Source: Glaciihabitans sp. INWT7
Lineage (GTDB): Bacteria; Actinomycetota; Actinomycetes; Actinomycetales; Microbacteriaceae
Assembly: GCF_014217685.1 (NCBI RefSeq)
Contig: NZ_CP043653.1
Coordinates: 2,050,419 to 2,114,418, forward strand
DNA: 64,000 nt
Direction of reading: 5' to 3'
A program made the translations under genes and the position numbers. Positions within the stretch are counted from its first letter, which is position 1; the number at the start of each line of letters is the position of its first letter. Shown here piece after piece: positions 42,405 to 51,114 of this stretch. The notes under the pieces were generated by a model. The model made no database searches. It saw nothing but the letters and a program-made list of their open reading frames with translations, and was not told the DNA's origin.

Positions 42405-43028
42405 TCAGTCGAAGATCGGGCCGCGCGTGCGGGACCGCTTGATCTCGAAGAATCCGTCGTAACTTGCCAGCGCGACGACGCCGTCCCACAGCGTCGCGGC
42501 CTGCTCGCCCTTCGGAGCCGGAGAGAGCACGGGACCGAAGAAGGCGTAGCCGCCGACCGCGATCACCGGGGTGCCGACATCCTGGCCGACCCTCTCGATC
42601 CCGTCGAAATGGGATGCCCGCATCTGCGGGTCGTATTCGTCGGAGTCGGCGAAGGACGCGAGCGAAGCGGGGAGCCCCGCCTCGGCGAGAGCCTCGGTGA
42701 TGATGGCATCGGAGTCGGAGCGGGCACCGGGATGGATGCGCGTCCCGAGCGCGTCGTACAGGGGCTTCACCGCGGATTGGCCGTGCAGTTCGGTGACGGC
42801 CGCGACAAGGCGCGTGTACCGCAGCGCCCGCGGCAGGAATTCGCGATACTGCTCGGACAGGTCGGTGGCGTCCTCGTTGAGCACGGCGAGGCTCATCACA
42901 TGCCAGGTCACCTCGAGGTCGCGGAGCACCGCCACCTCGTCGAGCCAGCGGCTCGTCATCCAGGCCCAAGGGCAGGAGGGGTCGAACCAGAAGTCGACAG
43001 CGGTCGGGGCAGGGGGAGAAACGGTCAT
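42405..43028 (-). CDS. DsbA-like mycothiol-dependent nitroreductase, Rv2466c family
   Basis: A 207-residue thioredoxin-fold protein very similar in layout to Mycobacterium Rv2466c: DFWFDPSCPWAWMTSRWLDE near 12, VMSLAVLNEDATDLSEQYRE near 44, DVGTPVIAVGGYAFFGPVLS near 150 and a closing FFEIKRSRT. Rv2466c has a CPWC active site, but here it is CPWA, so only the N-terminal Cys remains. That fits a mycothiol mixed-disulfide mechanism without a resolving Cys. ATG at 43028 begins just before the family homology. Confidence 0.87.
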   Translation of the reverse strand: MTVSPPAPTAVDFWFDPSCPWAWMTSRWLDEVAVLRDLEVTWHVMSLAVLNEDATDLSEQYREFLPRALRYTRLVAAVTELHGQSAVKPLYDALGTRIHPGARSDSDAIITEALAEAGLPASLASFADSDEYDPQMRASHFDGIERVGQDVGTPVIAVGGYAFFGPVLSPAPKGEQAATLWDGVVALASYDGFFEIKRSRTRGPIFD

Positions 43029-43136
43029 GGATCGAAAGGTACCCTCTGTCTCCTGAAAATACGGTCGGGGTATGGATTCGCGGGGCCCGAAGGCGCACAC
43101 TGGACTGACAGAATTCGTCAGTCGTGGGAGGCCGTC

Positions 43137-43787
43137 ATGCGCACAACTCCAGACCTGCTTCCGGTGCTGTCCCGAGGCAAACATCGCACGCCGCGGCGCG
43201 GCGCCTGCTTCATGGAGTACGCCTCCTACCTGGCCGGCGAGAGCTGGAGCGACCACCCTGCGTGCACCGATCCGGCGCTCGCCTCCCTCGCGCGAATGGT
43301 GAACGACTGCACCTCTGATGTGGCGCGCGGTCGCCTTGTCACCCTCATCCCCTCGGTCATCGGCCTCACCGGCGCCGGCACGATCACGGGCATCCGTCTC
43401 GCCGCCCGGGCGGCGAGTGCCGCGCTGCCCATCGCGAGCGAGGGACGCCAGCGTGCCCTCGCGGCGGGTCTGCTGCGCTGTGATGAACTCCTGGCCGGTT
43501 TCGGCGAGAGCACCGCGAGCGTGAGCCGCACCCTCATCCGCCGCGCCCTGGATTCCACCCCCGGAGCCTGCTCTTGGGCCGCGGAGTTCCTCGCGGCCGC
43601 GGGAGCGGTCAACCCCCGCTCGATCCCCCTGATGAGTGACGCGATCATCCGCACGGCCGTCGTGGGGATCGCGGACGCGTGCGTACAGGACCCGGACGAC
43701 CGTCTTCGGCAGCTCCTCGGCGAGGCGATCGCGGACTGCACCATCGCGGCCGAAGCGCCGGCCCGGGAGCTTCAGCCGACCACCTGA
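43137..43787 (+). CDS. Conserved actinobacterial protein of unknown function
   Basis: A 216-residue soluble, mostly helical protein. The N-terminal block RRGACFMEYASYLAGESWSD near 20, followed by HPACTDPALASLARMVND, contains conserved-looking Cys and His residues. The rest is Ala/Arg-rich helices. I recognise a recurring family in Micrococcales but no function. ATG at 43137 has GTGGGAGG in front. It is divergent from the Rv2466c-like gene and lies just upstream of aminopeptidase N. Confidence 0.6.
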   Translation: MRTTPDLLPVLSRGKHRTPRRGACFMEYASYLAGESWSDHPACTDPALASLARMVNDCTSDVARGRLVTLIPSVIGLTGAGTITGIRLAARAASAALPIASEGRQRALAAGLLRCDELLAGFGESTASVSRTLIRRALDSTPGACSWAAEFLAAAGAVNPRSIPLMSDAIIRTAVVGIADACVQDPDDRLRQLLGEAIADCTIAAEAPARELQPTT

Positions 43788-43842
43788 CGGGCGCAACTAG
43801 ACTCTTTCGTTGGACACGATCCATTGAGCGAAGGAGCCGCAG

Positions 43843-46380
43843 TTGCCTGGAGAGAACCTCACCCGCGTCGAAGCCCAGGAGCGCAAGTCGCTCGTCTCGG
43901 TCGATCACTATGACGTGACGCTCGACCTCACCACGGGGCCGGAGACCTTCCGCAGCACCACCACCGTCACCTTCTCCGCCACCGCGGGATCGTCGACCTT
44001 CATCGACGCGATCACCCGCACGGTGCACTCCGTCACCCTCAACGGCACCGAGCTCGATGCCGCTGCCGTGAGCGACGGCATCCGGATCCAGCTCGACGGT
44101 CTCGCCGCCGAGAACACCCTCACCGTCATCGCCGACGCCGAGTACACGAACACCGGCGAGGGGCTTCACCGCTTCGTCGACCCGGTCGACAACGAGGTCT
44201 ACCTCTACACGCAGTTCGAGGTGCCGGACTCCCGGCGCGTCTTCGCCGTGTTCGAGCAGCCCGACCTCAAAGCGACGTTCGGATTCACCGTCACCGCGCC
44301 CGCCGCCTGGCAGCTGGTCAGCAATTCGCCCACCCCCGAGCCCGTCGTCGACGGCGATTCCGCAACCTGGGCCTTCGAGCCCACCCCGATCCTCTCCTCC
44401 TACGTGACCGCCCTCGTCGCGGGGCCCTACGAGGTCGTGCGCTCCGAGTTGACGAGCAGCAGCGGACGCGTCATCCCCCTCGGCCTGTTCTCCCGCAAGT
44501 CGCTCAGCCAGTACCTCGATGCCGACTACATCTTCGAGAAGACCCGCCAGGGCTTCGCCTACTACGAAGAGAAGTTCCAGTACCCCTACCCCTTCGCCAA
44601 GTACGACCAGCTCTTCGTGCCGGAATTCAACGCCGGGGCGATGGAGAACGCGGGTGCCGTGACGTTCACCGAGACCTACGTATTCCGCTCGAAGGTGACC
44701 GACGCCATCAAGGAGCGTCGCGTCGTCACGATCCTCCACGAGCTTGCGCACATGTGGTTCGGCGACCTCGTCACCATGAAGTGGTGGAACGACCTCTGGC
44801 TCAACGAGTCCTTCGCGGAGTGGGCGTCCACCATCGCGACAGCCGAAGCCACCGAGTGGACCGAAGCGTGGACCACTTTCCAGGCCATGGAGAAGAGCTG
44901 GGCCTACCGCCAGGACCAGCTGCCATCGACGCATCCCGTCGTCGCGACCATCGAGGACCTCGAGGCCGTGCAGGTGAACTTCGACGGCATCACCTACGCC
45001 AAGGGCGGATCGGTGCTCAAGCAGCTCGTGGCCTGGGTCGGCATCGACGCCTTCTTCGCCGGGGTAGCCGCCTACTTCGCCAAGCACGAGTTCGGCAACA
45101 CCGAGCTCGGAGACCTGCTCGCCGAGCTCGAGATCACGAGCGGACGCGACCTCAGCGGATGGTCCGCACTCTGGCTCGAGACCGCTGGTGTCAACACACT
45201 GACACCAGAGATCGAGACTGACGGCACGGGGGTCATCACCTCGTTCGCGATCGTTCAGACGGCCGCAGCCGACTACCCGACCATCCGTCCGCACCGTCTG
45301 GCCGTCGGCTACTACGACCTCTTCGATGGATCGCTCGTGCGCACCCACCGGGTGGAACTCGACGTCGATGGCGCGCGCACCGAGGTGCCGGAGCTCGTCG
45401 GCACGACCAAGCCGGCGCTCGTGCTGCTCAACGACGACGACCTCGCCTATGCGAAGATCCGCCTTGACCCGGACTCGCTCGCCGTGGCGATCGACCACCT
45501 CGCCCACATCGAGAACCCGCTCGCGCGGGCCATCGTCTGGGGAGCGGCCTGGGATGCGACCCGCGACGGCGAGAGCGCCGCAAGCGACTACGTGCGCCTG
45601 GCCCTCGGCAACATCGCCAGCGAGACCGAATCGACGACCATCCGCACGACGCTCAGCCAGCTCGGCCTCGTAGCCAAGCAGTACGTGGCTCCCGAGAGGC
45701 GCGCCGAGACGCTCACTCGCGTCGGCGACACCCTGTGGACTCTCGCGACGGAGGCGACCCCCGGCTCCGATGCGCAGTTCCAGTTCGTCAAGTTCTTCGC
45801 CGCCTACGCTTCGACTCCGCAGCACGCCGCGGCCCTCGCCGGGCTGCGGGACGGCTCCGCTCCTCTCGAGGGCCTGGAGATCGACACCGACCTCGGGTGG
45901 GAGATCCTCGAGGGGCTCGTGCTGCTCGGTGCCGCGGGACAGTCGGAGATCGACGCGGCACTCGCCGCCGACAACACCTCGAACGGCCAGCAGGCCGCGG
46001 CGCGGGCATCCGCCACGATCCCGACCGCCGAGGCCAAGCGGGCCGCTTTCGACTCCCTGGTCGACAGCGATGCGCTGCCCAACTCCATTGTGCGCAACGT
46101 GACCATGGGCTACTTGCACGTGAACGATCCCTCGGTGCTCGAATCGCTGATCGAGCCGTACTTCGCCGCGATCGCGGATATCTGGGCCACCCGCTCCTAC
46201 AAGATCGCGGAATACATCGTCTTCGGTCTCTACCCCTCCCCGCTGGCATCCGTCGCCCTCGTCGACGCGACGACGGCGTGGCTTGGGGCCAACCCGGACA
46301 TCCCGGCTCTGCGTCGACTCGTCACGGAGAACCTGGCCGGGGTCGAGCGAGCCCTGGCCGTGCAGTCGAAGGACGCGTAG
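43843..46380 (+). CDS. pepN: Aminopeptidase N (M1 family zinc metallopeptidase)
   Basis: An 845-residue cytosolic aminopeptidase. GAMENAGAVTF near 266 recognises the substrate N-terminus. The zinc site is HELAHMWFGD (299-308) with the third ligand Glu in WLNESFAEW near 321. The C-terminal ~400 residues are the helical ERAP1-like domain. The start is TTG at 43843, with AAGGAG seven bases ahead and the PGENLTRVEAQER beginning typical of actinobacterial PepN. It is monocistronic, followed by a long inverted repeat. A 929-codon opposing frame is a shadow. Confidence 0.95.
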   Translation: MPGENLTRVEAQERKSLVSVDHYDVTLDLTTGPETFRSTTTVTFSATAGSSTFIDAITRTVHSVTLNGTELDAAAVSDGIRIQLDGLAAENTLTVIADAEYTNTGEGLHRFVDPVDNEVYLYTQFEVPDSRRVFAVFEQPDLKATFGFTVTAPAAWQLVSNSPTPEPVVDGDSATWAFEPTPILSSYVTALVAGPYEVVRSELTSSSGRVIPLGLFSRKSLSQYLDADYIFEKTRQGFAYYEEKFQYPYPFAKYDQLFVPEFNAGAMENAGAVTFTETYVFRSKVTDAIKERRVVTILHELAHMWFGDLVTMKWWNDLWLNESFAEWASTIATAEATEWTEAWTTFQAMEKSWAYRQDQLPSTHPVVATIEDLEAVQVNFDGITYAKGGSVLKQLVAWVGIDAFFAGVAAYFAKHEFGNTELGDLLAELEITSGRDLSGWSALWLETAGVNTLTPEIETDGTGVITSFAIVQTAAADYPTIRPHRLAVGYYDLFDGSLVRTHRVELDVDGARTEVPELVGTTKPALVLLNDDDLAYAKIRLDPDSLAVAIDHLAHIENPLARAIVWGAAWDATRDGESAASDYVRLALGNIASETESTTIRTTLSQLGLVAKQYVAPERRAETLTRVGDTLWTLATEATPGSDAQFQFVKFFAAYASTPQHAAALAGLRDGSAPLEGLEIDTDLGWEILEGLVLLGAAGQSEIDAALAADNTSNGQQAAARASATIPTAEAKRAAFDSLVDSDALPNSIVRNVTMGYLHVNDPSVLESLIEPYFAAIADIWATRSYKIAEYIVFGLYPSPLASVALVDATTAWLGANPDIPALRRLVTENLAGVERALAVQSKDA

Positions 46381-46404
46381 CCCGCTCCGCACTCGCCGTC
46401 GTTG

Positions 46405-46462
46405 CGGGCGTGTGCGGTCATCCCGGGTTGGCACGACCGCCCGGATTGACCGCGCACGCCCG
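46405..46462. repeat. Long inverted repeat downstream of pepN
   Basis: A 16-bp arm (46405-46420) pairs with 46447-46462 at 15 of 16 positions, the exception being a G-T wobble. The 26-base loop has further GC dyad character. There is no T tract. It is probably the pepN terminator, or a palindromic intergenic element. Confidence 0.55.
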
Positions 46463-46546
46463 TCTCGTTGCTGTGGGGAATATCCCCCGGAGGGATGATT
46501 CGCCCGGGAAACGGCCTCGCTAGGCTTGAATCATGAGGATGAATTC

Positions 46547-47461
46547 ATGATCGAAGCGATCGGCCTGACCAAGCGATACGGCACGAAGACCGCCGTGGAC
46601 GATGTGACCTTCTCGGTGAGACCCGGGCTGGTGACGGGCTTCCTCGGACCGAACGGAGCGGGGAAGTCGACGACCATGAGACTCGTCGTCGGCCTCGACC
46701 GCCCGTTCGGCGGATCCGTCACGGTCAACGGAAAGCGCTACAGCGACCTGAAGGCGCCGCTTCGCGAGGTCGGCGTGTTGCTCGACGCCAAGGCCGTGCA
46801 CACCGGCCGCTCGGCGATCAACCACCTCCGCGCCCTCGCCGCCACGCACAGCATCGGGCGTGCGCGCGTCGACGAGGTGATCGGCCTCACCGGGCTCGAT
46901 TCGGTCGCCCGCAAACGCGTCGGCGGCTTCTCGCTGGGCATGGGGCAGCGGCTCGGCATCGCCGCGGCCCTGCTCGGCGACCCGGCGACCCTCATCCTCG
47001 ACGAGCCGGTCAACGGCCTCGACCCGGAGGGAGTGATCTGGGTGCGCAACCTCGCCCGGTTCCTGGCCTCGGAGGGACGCACGATCTTCCTCTCCTCGCA
47101 CCTCATGAGCGAGATGGCGCAGACCGCCGACCACATCATCGTCCTTGGGCGCGGACGGATCATCGCGGATGCGCCGGTGGGAGAGATCCTCGCGCTCGCC
47201 ACCGGAACCGCTGTGCTGGTGCGCACCCCGGAGGCGGAGCGTTTCGGCGCTATCCTCTCGGCCCCCGACATCTCGATCACCCACCGCGAACCACAGCTCA
47301 TGCAGGTGACGGGGCTCTCCTCCGCGCAGATCGGCGAGCTCGCCGCCAAGAACGGCGTCGTGCTGCACGAACTCTCACCGCAGGCCGGTTCGCTCGAAGA
47401 CGCCTATCTCGCCCTCACCAAGGACGAGGTCGAATACCACGCCGGAGGAACCACACGATGA
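46547..47461 (+). CDS. ABC transporter ATP-binding protein
   Basis: A 304-residue ATPase of an exporter of the DrrA/Nod type. Walker A is GPNGAGKST near 36, the signature is GFSLGMGQRLGIAAAL near 127, and Walker B/D-loop is LILDEPVNGLDPEG near 150, with the H-loop in LSSHLM near 184. A C-terminal ~80-residue extension follows. ATG at 46547 has AGGA seven bases upstream. A TTG at 46526 is possible but less likely. It is coupled to its permease by a 4-base overlap. Confidence 0.92.
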   Translation: MIEAIGLTKRYGTKTAVDDVTFSVRPGLVTGFLGPNGAGKSTTMRLVVGLDRPFGGSVTVNGKRYSDLKAPLREVGVLLDAKAVHTGRSAINHLRALAATHSIGRARVDEVIGLTGLDSVARKRVGGFSLGMGQRLGIAAALLGDPATLILDEPVNGLDPEGVIWVRNLARFLASEGRTIFLSSHLMSEMAQTADHIIVLGRGRIIADAPVGEILALATGTAVLVRTPEAERFGAILSAPDISITHREPQLMQVTGLSSAQIGELAAKNGVVLHELSPQAGSLEDAYLALTKDEVEYHAGGTTR

Positions 47462-48297
47462 CCACCACCCAGGCCTACGTCGCGCACGGATCGGGACTCA
47501 GCTTTCGCGGACTTCTGCTCTCGGAGTGGATCAAACTCTCCTCTTTGCGCTCCACGATGTGGTGCTACGGCATCATCATCCTCATCAATATCGGCCTCGG
47601 AGTGCTTCTGGCGGTCTCGTTCCAGCCGCAGGGCGCGTCGACAGCGGCGATCGACCAGGGCTACTGGGTGCAGTTCTCCACGATCGGCATCGCGTTCAGC
47701 CAGCTCGTCGTCTCCGTTCTCGGGGCGCTCGTCATCACCGGTGAGTACGGAACCGGGATGATCCGCTCCACCCTCACCGCCGTTCCGAAGCGGATTCCCG
47801 CGCTCATCTCCAAGGCCATCGTGTTCTCGATGGTGAGCTTCGTGATCTCCCTCGTGAGCATCGTGGTGGCGGCGCTCCTCGCACAGGGGCTGCTCACGGG
47901 CAAGGGAATGACCCTCGACCTGTCCGACGGCAAGGCCTGGGGTGCGATCGTCGGAGGGGCGGCATTCCTCGCTCTCATCGGACTCGTCGCCCTGTTCCTC
48001 GGTGCGATCGTGCGCAACAGCGCTGCAGGGATCTCGGCCGCGCTCGGCCTGATCTTCGTGGCGCCGATCATCTTGCAGATCTTCGCCGCCGTGACCCGGG
48101 CGGTCTGGGTGCAGAACCTCTTCGAATTCCTGCCCAGTAGCGCCGGGGCACGGATGTACAGCTACACGGTCACGCCGGCACCGAAGGTGCCCGATGTGAT
48201 TGTGCTCGATCCCACCCAGGGTCTCCTGGTGCTGGTGGCCTGGGTCGTGCTGTTCGGCATCATCGCCAGCGCGCTGCTCAAGCGGCGGGACGCCTGA
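47458..48297 (+). CDS. ABC transporter permease
   Basis: A 279-residue ABC-2-type membrane subunit with six hydrophobic segments. An initial LLLSEWIKLSSLRSTMW near 19 is typical of actinobacterial lantibiotic/drug-type ABC-2 permeases, and LVITGEYGTGMIRSTLTAVP near 91 is the conserved cytoplasmic loop that meets the ATPase. It is translated with the preceding ATPase. The exported substrate is unknown. Confidence 0.9.
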   Translation: MTTTQAYVAHGSGLSFRGLLLSEWIKLSSLRSTMWCYGIIILINIGLGVLLAVSFQPQGASTAAIDQGYWVQFSTIGIAFSQLVVSVLGALVITGEYGTGMIRSTLTAVPKRIPALISKAIVFSMVSFVISLVSIVVAALLAQGLLTGKGMTLDLSDGKAWGAIVGGAAFLALIGLVALFLGAIVRNSAAGISAALGLIFVAPIILQIFAAVTRAVWVQNLFEFLPSSAGARMYSYTVTPAPKVPDVIVLDPTQGLLVLVAWVVLFGIIASALLKRRDA

Positions 48298-48346
48298 CCC
48301 GTCCACGGAGGGAGCGCACAACCGGCCGCCGCTAAACTCGGTGACC

Positions 48347-49369
48347 ATGGTGACTGCGGTGGCGATCGACGGATGGACTGCCTTCTGGGCGACCATTCGA
48401 GGCATCTACGAGATGAAACTCGTGCAGGTCATCGTGATCATCGTGGTCGCCGTGGTTCTGCGGATCGTGTTGCGGTTCGTGATCGACCGGGTCGTCAAGC
48501 GCATCGTCAACGGCGTGAAGAAACGCCAGGGCGTGCAGGACACCCAGGCGCTGAGCACCTCGCCCCTGAGTGCGGTGAGGGTCGTGCAGCGCACCCGCAC
48601 CCTCGGAAGCGTGCTCAACAACATCGTGGCCGTCTTGCTCGTGATCGTGGCGAGCCTCTCGGTCATCACCACCATCAACCCCACCATCCTCGGCTCGTTC
48701 GCTCTCATCACCGCGGCGCTCGGCGCCGGCCTCGGCTTCGGCGCGCAGAACATCGTGAAAGACGTTCTCAACGGACTGTTCATGGTCGCGGAAGACCAGC
48801 TCGGCGTCGGTGACATCGTCGATCTCGGGTTGGCGAGTGGCGTCGTCGAATCGGTCGGCATCCGCATCACGCAGATCCGCGACGTCAACGGCACAGTCTG
48901 GTTCGTGCGCAACGGCGAGATCGTTCGCGTCGGCAACATGTCGCAGGGCTGGTCGCGCGTGATCATCGACCTGCCTGTGCCCTACGACACCGACGTGGCC
49001 GCGGTGCGAGCGCTGATGCTCGACGTCGCCACCGACATGGCCGCCGATCCGCAGTGGCGCAGCCGCATCCTCGAGCGCCCGGAGATCTGGGGAATCGAAT
49101 CGATCTCGGCCGAGGCCATCGTGATCCGCCTCGTGATGAAGACCCGACCGGGCGCCCAGTACGACGTGGCCCGCGAGCTGCGGTCACGGCTCAAGGCCGG
49201 ACTCGACGCCACGGGCGTGCGCCTTCCCGCGCTCAACGGCCTCGTCGTCGCGTTCGCGGGGGCTGAGGGTGCCAAGGACGACGTACCGCTCACGGAACCG
49301 GACCCGGTCGCTTCCACCGCCGGACCGGGCGCCGCCGAACCGAAGTCGCCGAGGAAACCGCGCTCATGA
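48347..49369 (+). CDS. Small-conductance mechanosensitive channel (MscS family)
   Basis: A 340-residue channel protein. TM1 spans about 23-45 and TM2 about 88-108. The pore helix TM3 is rich in Gly/Ala (ALGAGLGFGAQNIVKDVLNG near 125). The MscS beta domain follows (DQLGVGDIVDLGLASG near 152, VWFVRNGEIVRVGNMSQGW near 183), and then a cytoplasmic alpha/beta domain. It opens under membrane tension to release solutes on osmotic downshock. ATG at 48347 follows a good spacer. The stop overlaps the haemoglobin gene start (ATGA). Confidence 0.92.
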   Translation: MVTAVAIDGWTAFWATIRGIYEMKLVQVIVIIVVAVVLRIVLRFVIDRVVKRIVNGVKKRQGVQDTQALSTSPLSAVRVVQRTRTLGSVLNNIVAVLLVIVASLSVITTINPTILGSFALITAALGAGLGFGAQNIVKDVLNGLFMVAEDQLGVGDIVDLGLASGVVESVGIRITQIRDVNGTVWFVRNGEIVRVGNMSQGWSRVIIDLPVPYDTDVAAVRALMLDVATDMAADPQWRSRILERPEIWGIESISAEAIVIRLVMKTRPGAQYDVARELRSRLKAGLDATGVRLPALNGLVVAFAGAEGAKDDVPLTEPDPVASTAGPGAAEPKSPRKPRS

Positions 49370-49818
49370 GTACCGATATCCCCGGTGGGCAGGTCAACCC
49401 GGTGACGCTTCGCGTGAGCGAGCACGGCGAATCCGTGATGGGCAGCTTCTACGAGAAGATCGGCGGGCGGGCCGCATTCGAACAGCTCGTGCGCGCCTTC
49501 TACGACGGCATCCGTACCGACGAGGTGCTGATGCCGATGTATCCGGAGCAGCCGGAGCTCGAAGGCGCGATCCAGCGCCTCACCGGGTTCCTCGAGCAGT
49601 ACTGGGGTGGCCCGGGCACGTATTCCGAGCAGCGCGGGCACCCACGCCTGCGTGCGCGGCACATGCCGTTCAAGGTGAATCCGGATGCCCGCGACCGCTG
49701 GCTGCACCACATGCGCGCCGCCGTCGACGGGCTGCACCTCTCCCCGCTCGATGACGCCACGCTCTGGGGCTATCTCGACCGGGCTGCTCATGCGATGGTC
49801 AACACCTTCGAGGAGTGA
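49366..49818 (+). CDS. glbO: Truncated haemoglobin, group II (trHbO)
   Basis: A 150-residue 2-on-2 globin. Group II marks are FYEKIGGRAAFEQLVRAFYD near 28, VLMPMYPE near 54, LEQYWGGPGTYSEQRGHPRL near 75, proximal His in RARHMPF near 96 and Trp in ARDRWLHHM near 109. It binds haem and oxygen or NO and supports redox or respiratory functions. The first ~25 residues precede the globin homology. It is translationally coupled to the MscS gene, an unusual pairing. Confidence 0.93.
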   Translation: MSTDIPGGQVNPVTLRVSEHGESVMGSFYEKIGGRAAFEQLVRAFYDGIRTDEVLMPMYPEQPELEGAIQRLTGFLEQYWGGPGTYSEQRGHPRLRARHMPFKVNPDARDRWLHHMRAAVDGLHLSPLDDATLWGYLDRAAHAMVNTFEE

Positions 49819-50013
49819 CCTCCGCCGACCGTCCGCGATCCGCGCTCTTCCCGCGCAATCGCTCGACCAGCACCGAAGCCTGACCGGCGACTGGGAGTCC
49901 GCTCCGGACATCCCGCCTGCATTGCGGTCGGTTCCGAACTACCCGTTACCGTGGATGCAGGTTGCCTTGGATCCCGGTCGCCCCACCGACCACACACCAG
50001 AGCGAGGCTCCGC

Positions 50014-51114
50014 ATGAGCGCGACCACCAGCAGTCCCGTCGTCACCTTCACCAAGACGAAGCCGCGCGGCGATCGTTCGAATCCGACGACCGAGTACTCG
50101 GCCCTCCTCCGAACCGTTCGGGATGCCGGCCTCCTTCAGCGCAGCCGGGGCTTCTACTACGGAATGTTCGCCGCTCTGCTCGGGGCACTCGCTGCCACGG
50201 TCACCGGAATGGTCCTGCTCGGCGAATCCTGGTTCCAGCTGCTGCTCGCGGCGGCCCTCGGGCTGATCCTCACCCAGTTCGCCTTTCTCGCGCACGAGGC
50301 ATCCCATCGCCAGGTCTTCGAGTCGGGCAGGGCCAACGACCTCGCCGGACGCCTGATCGCCAACCTCTTCGTCGGCATCAGCTACTCGTGGTGGATGACC
50401 AAGCACAGCCGCCACCACGCGAACCCCAACATCATCGGCAAGGATCCCGACATCGAGCGGGACTTCGTCTCGTTCGTGCCAGAGGATGCCGCGAAGGCCG
50501 GCGGACTCTATGCCTGGTTCACCCGCCGCCAGGGCTACCTGTTCTTTCCGATTCTCATCTTCGAGGGTGTGAACCTGCACATCGCCGGTTTCCGCACGGT
50601 GTTCGGTCGCGCGAAGGTCGATCGTCGGGCGCTCGAGATCTCCATGCTCGTTCCCCGTATCGCCCTCTACCTCGCGGCCGTCTTCCTGTTGCTTCCGCCC
50701 GGTATGGCCTTCGCCTTCATCGGCGTGCAGCTGGCCGTCTTCGGCGTGTACATGGGCGCATCCTTCGCACCCAACCACAAGGGCATGCCCGTGCTCCCCC
50801 ACGATTCGACTGTCGACTTCCTGCGGCGCCAGGTGCTCACCTCGCGCAACATCCGCGGCAACTGGGCGATGGACACCTTCATGGGCGGTCTCAACCACCA
50901 GGTCGAGCACCACCTGTTCCCCAACATGCCACGCCCGCACCTCAAAAAGGCCCGCGAGATCGCCCGCGAATACTGCGAAGCGCACGCGATCCCCTATACG
51001 GAGACGTCGCTCCGCGCGTCCTACGCCATCGTGGTGCGCTACCTCAACCGCGTCGGCCTGGCGGCCGGCGGCGACCCCTTCGACTGCCCGGCCGCGACCG
51101 CCTTCGGCCGCTAG
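50014..51114 (+). CDS. Membrane fatty-acid desaturase
   Basis: A 366-residue di-iron acyl desaturase. The three His boxes are HEASH near 94, HSRHHANPN near 130 and NHQVEHH near 297, in the spacing of acyl-lipid/linoleoyl-CoA-type desaturases. Hydrophobic pairs flank them (near 50-90 and 210-250). It inserts a double bond into membrane fatty acids with oxygen and reduced cofactor, which helps keep membranes fluid in the cold. ATG at 50014 has GAGG upstream. It converges with a 4-base overlap on the CitE-like gene. Confidence 0.92.
   Translation: MSATTSSPVVTFTKTKPRGDRSNPTTEYSALLRTVRDAGLLQRSRGFYYGMFAALLGALAATVTGMVLLGESWFQLLLAAALGLILTQFAFLAHEASHRQVFESGRANDLAGRLIANLFVGISYSWWMTKHSRHHANPNIIGKDPDIERDFVSFVPEDAAKAGGLYAWFTRRQGYLFFPILIFEGVNLHIAGFRTVFGRAKVDRRALEISMLVPRIALYLAAVFLLLPPGMAFAFIGVQLAVFGVYMGASFAPNHKGMPVLPHDSTVDFLRRQVLTSRNIRGNWAMDTFMGGLNHQVEHHLFPNMPRPHLKKAREIAREYCEAHAIPYTETSLRASYAIVVRYLNRVGLAAGGDPFDCPAATAFGR

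Noticed and set aside
43645-46434. 929-codon minus-strand open frame opposite aminopeptidase N
   Set aside because: It is a mirror frame of the strongly biased pepN gene, with a low-complexity Arg/Gly/Val/Asp product and no family resemblance.
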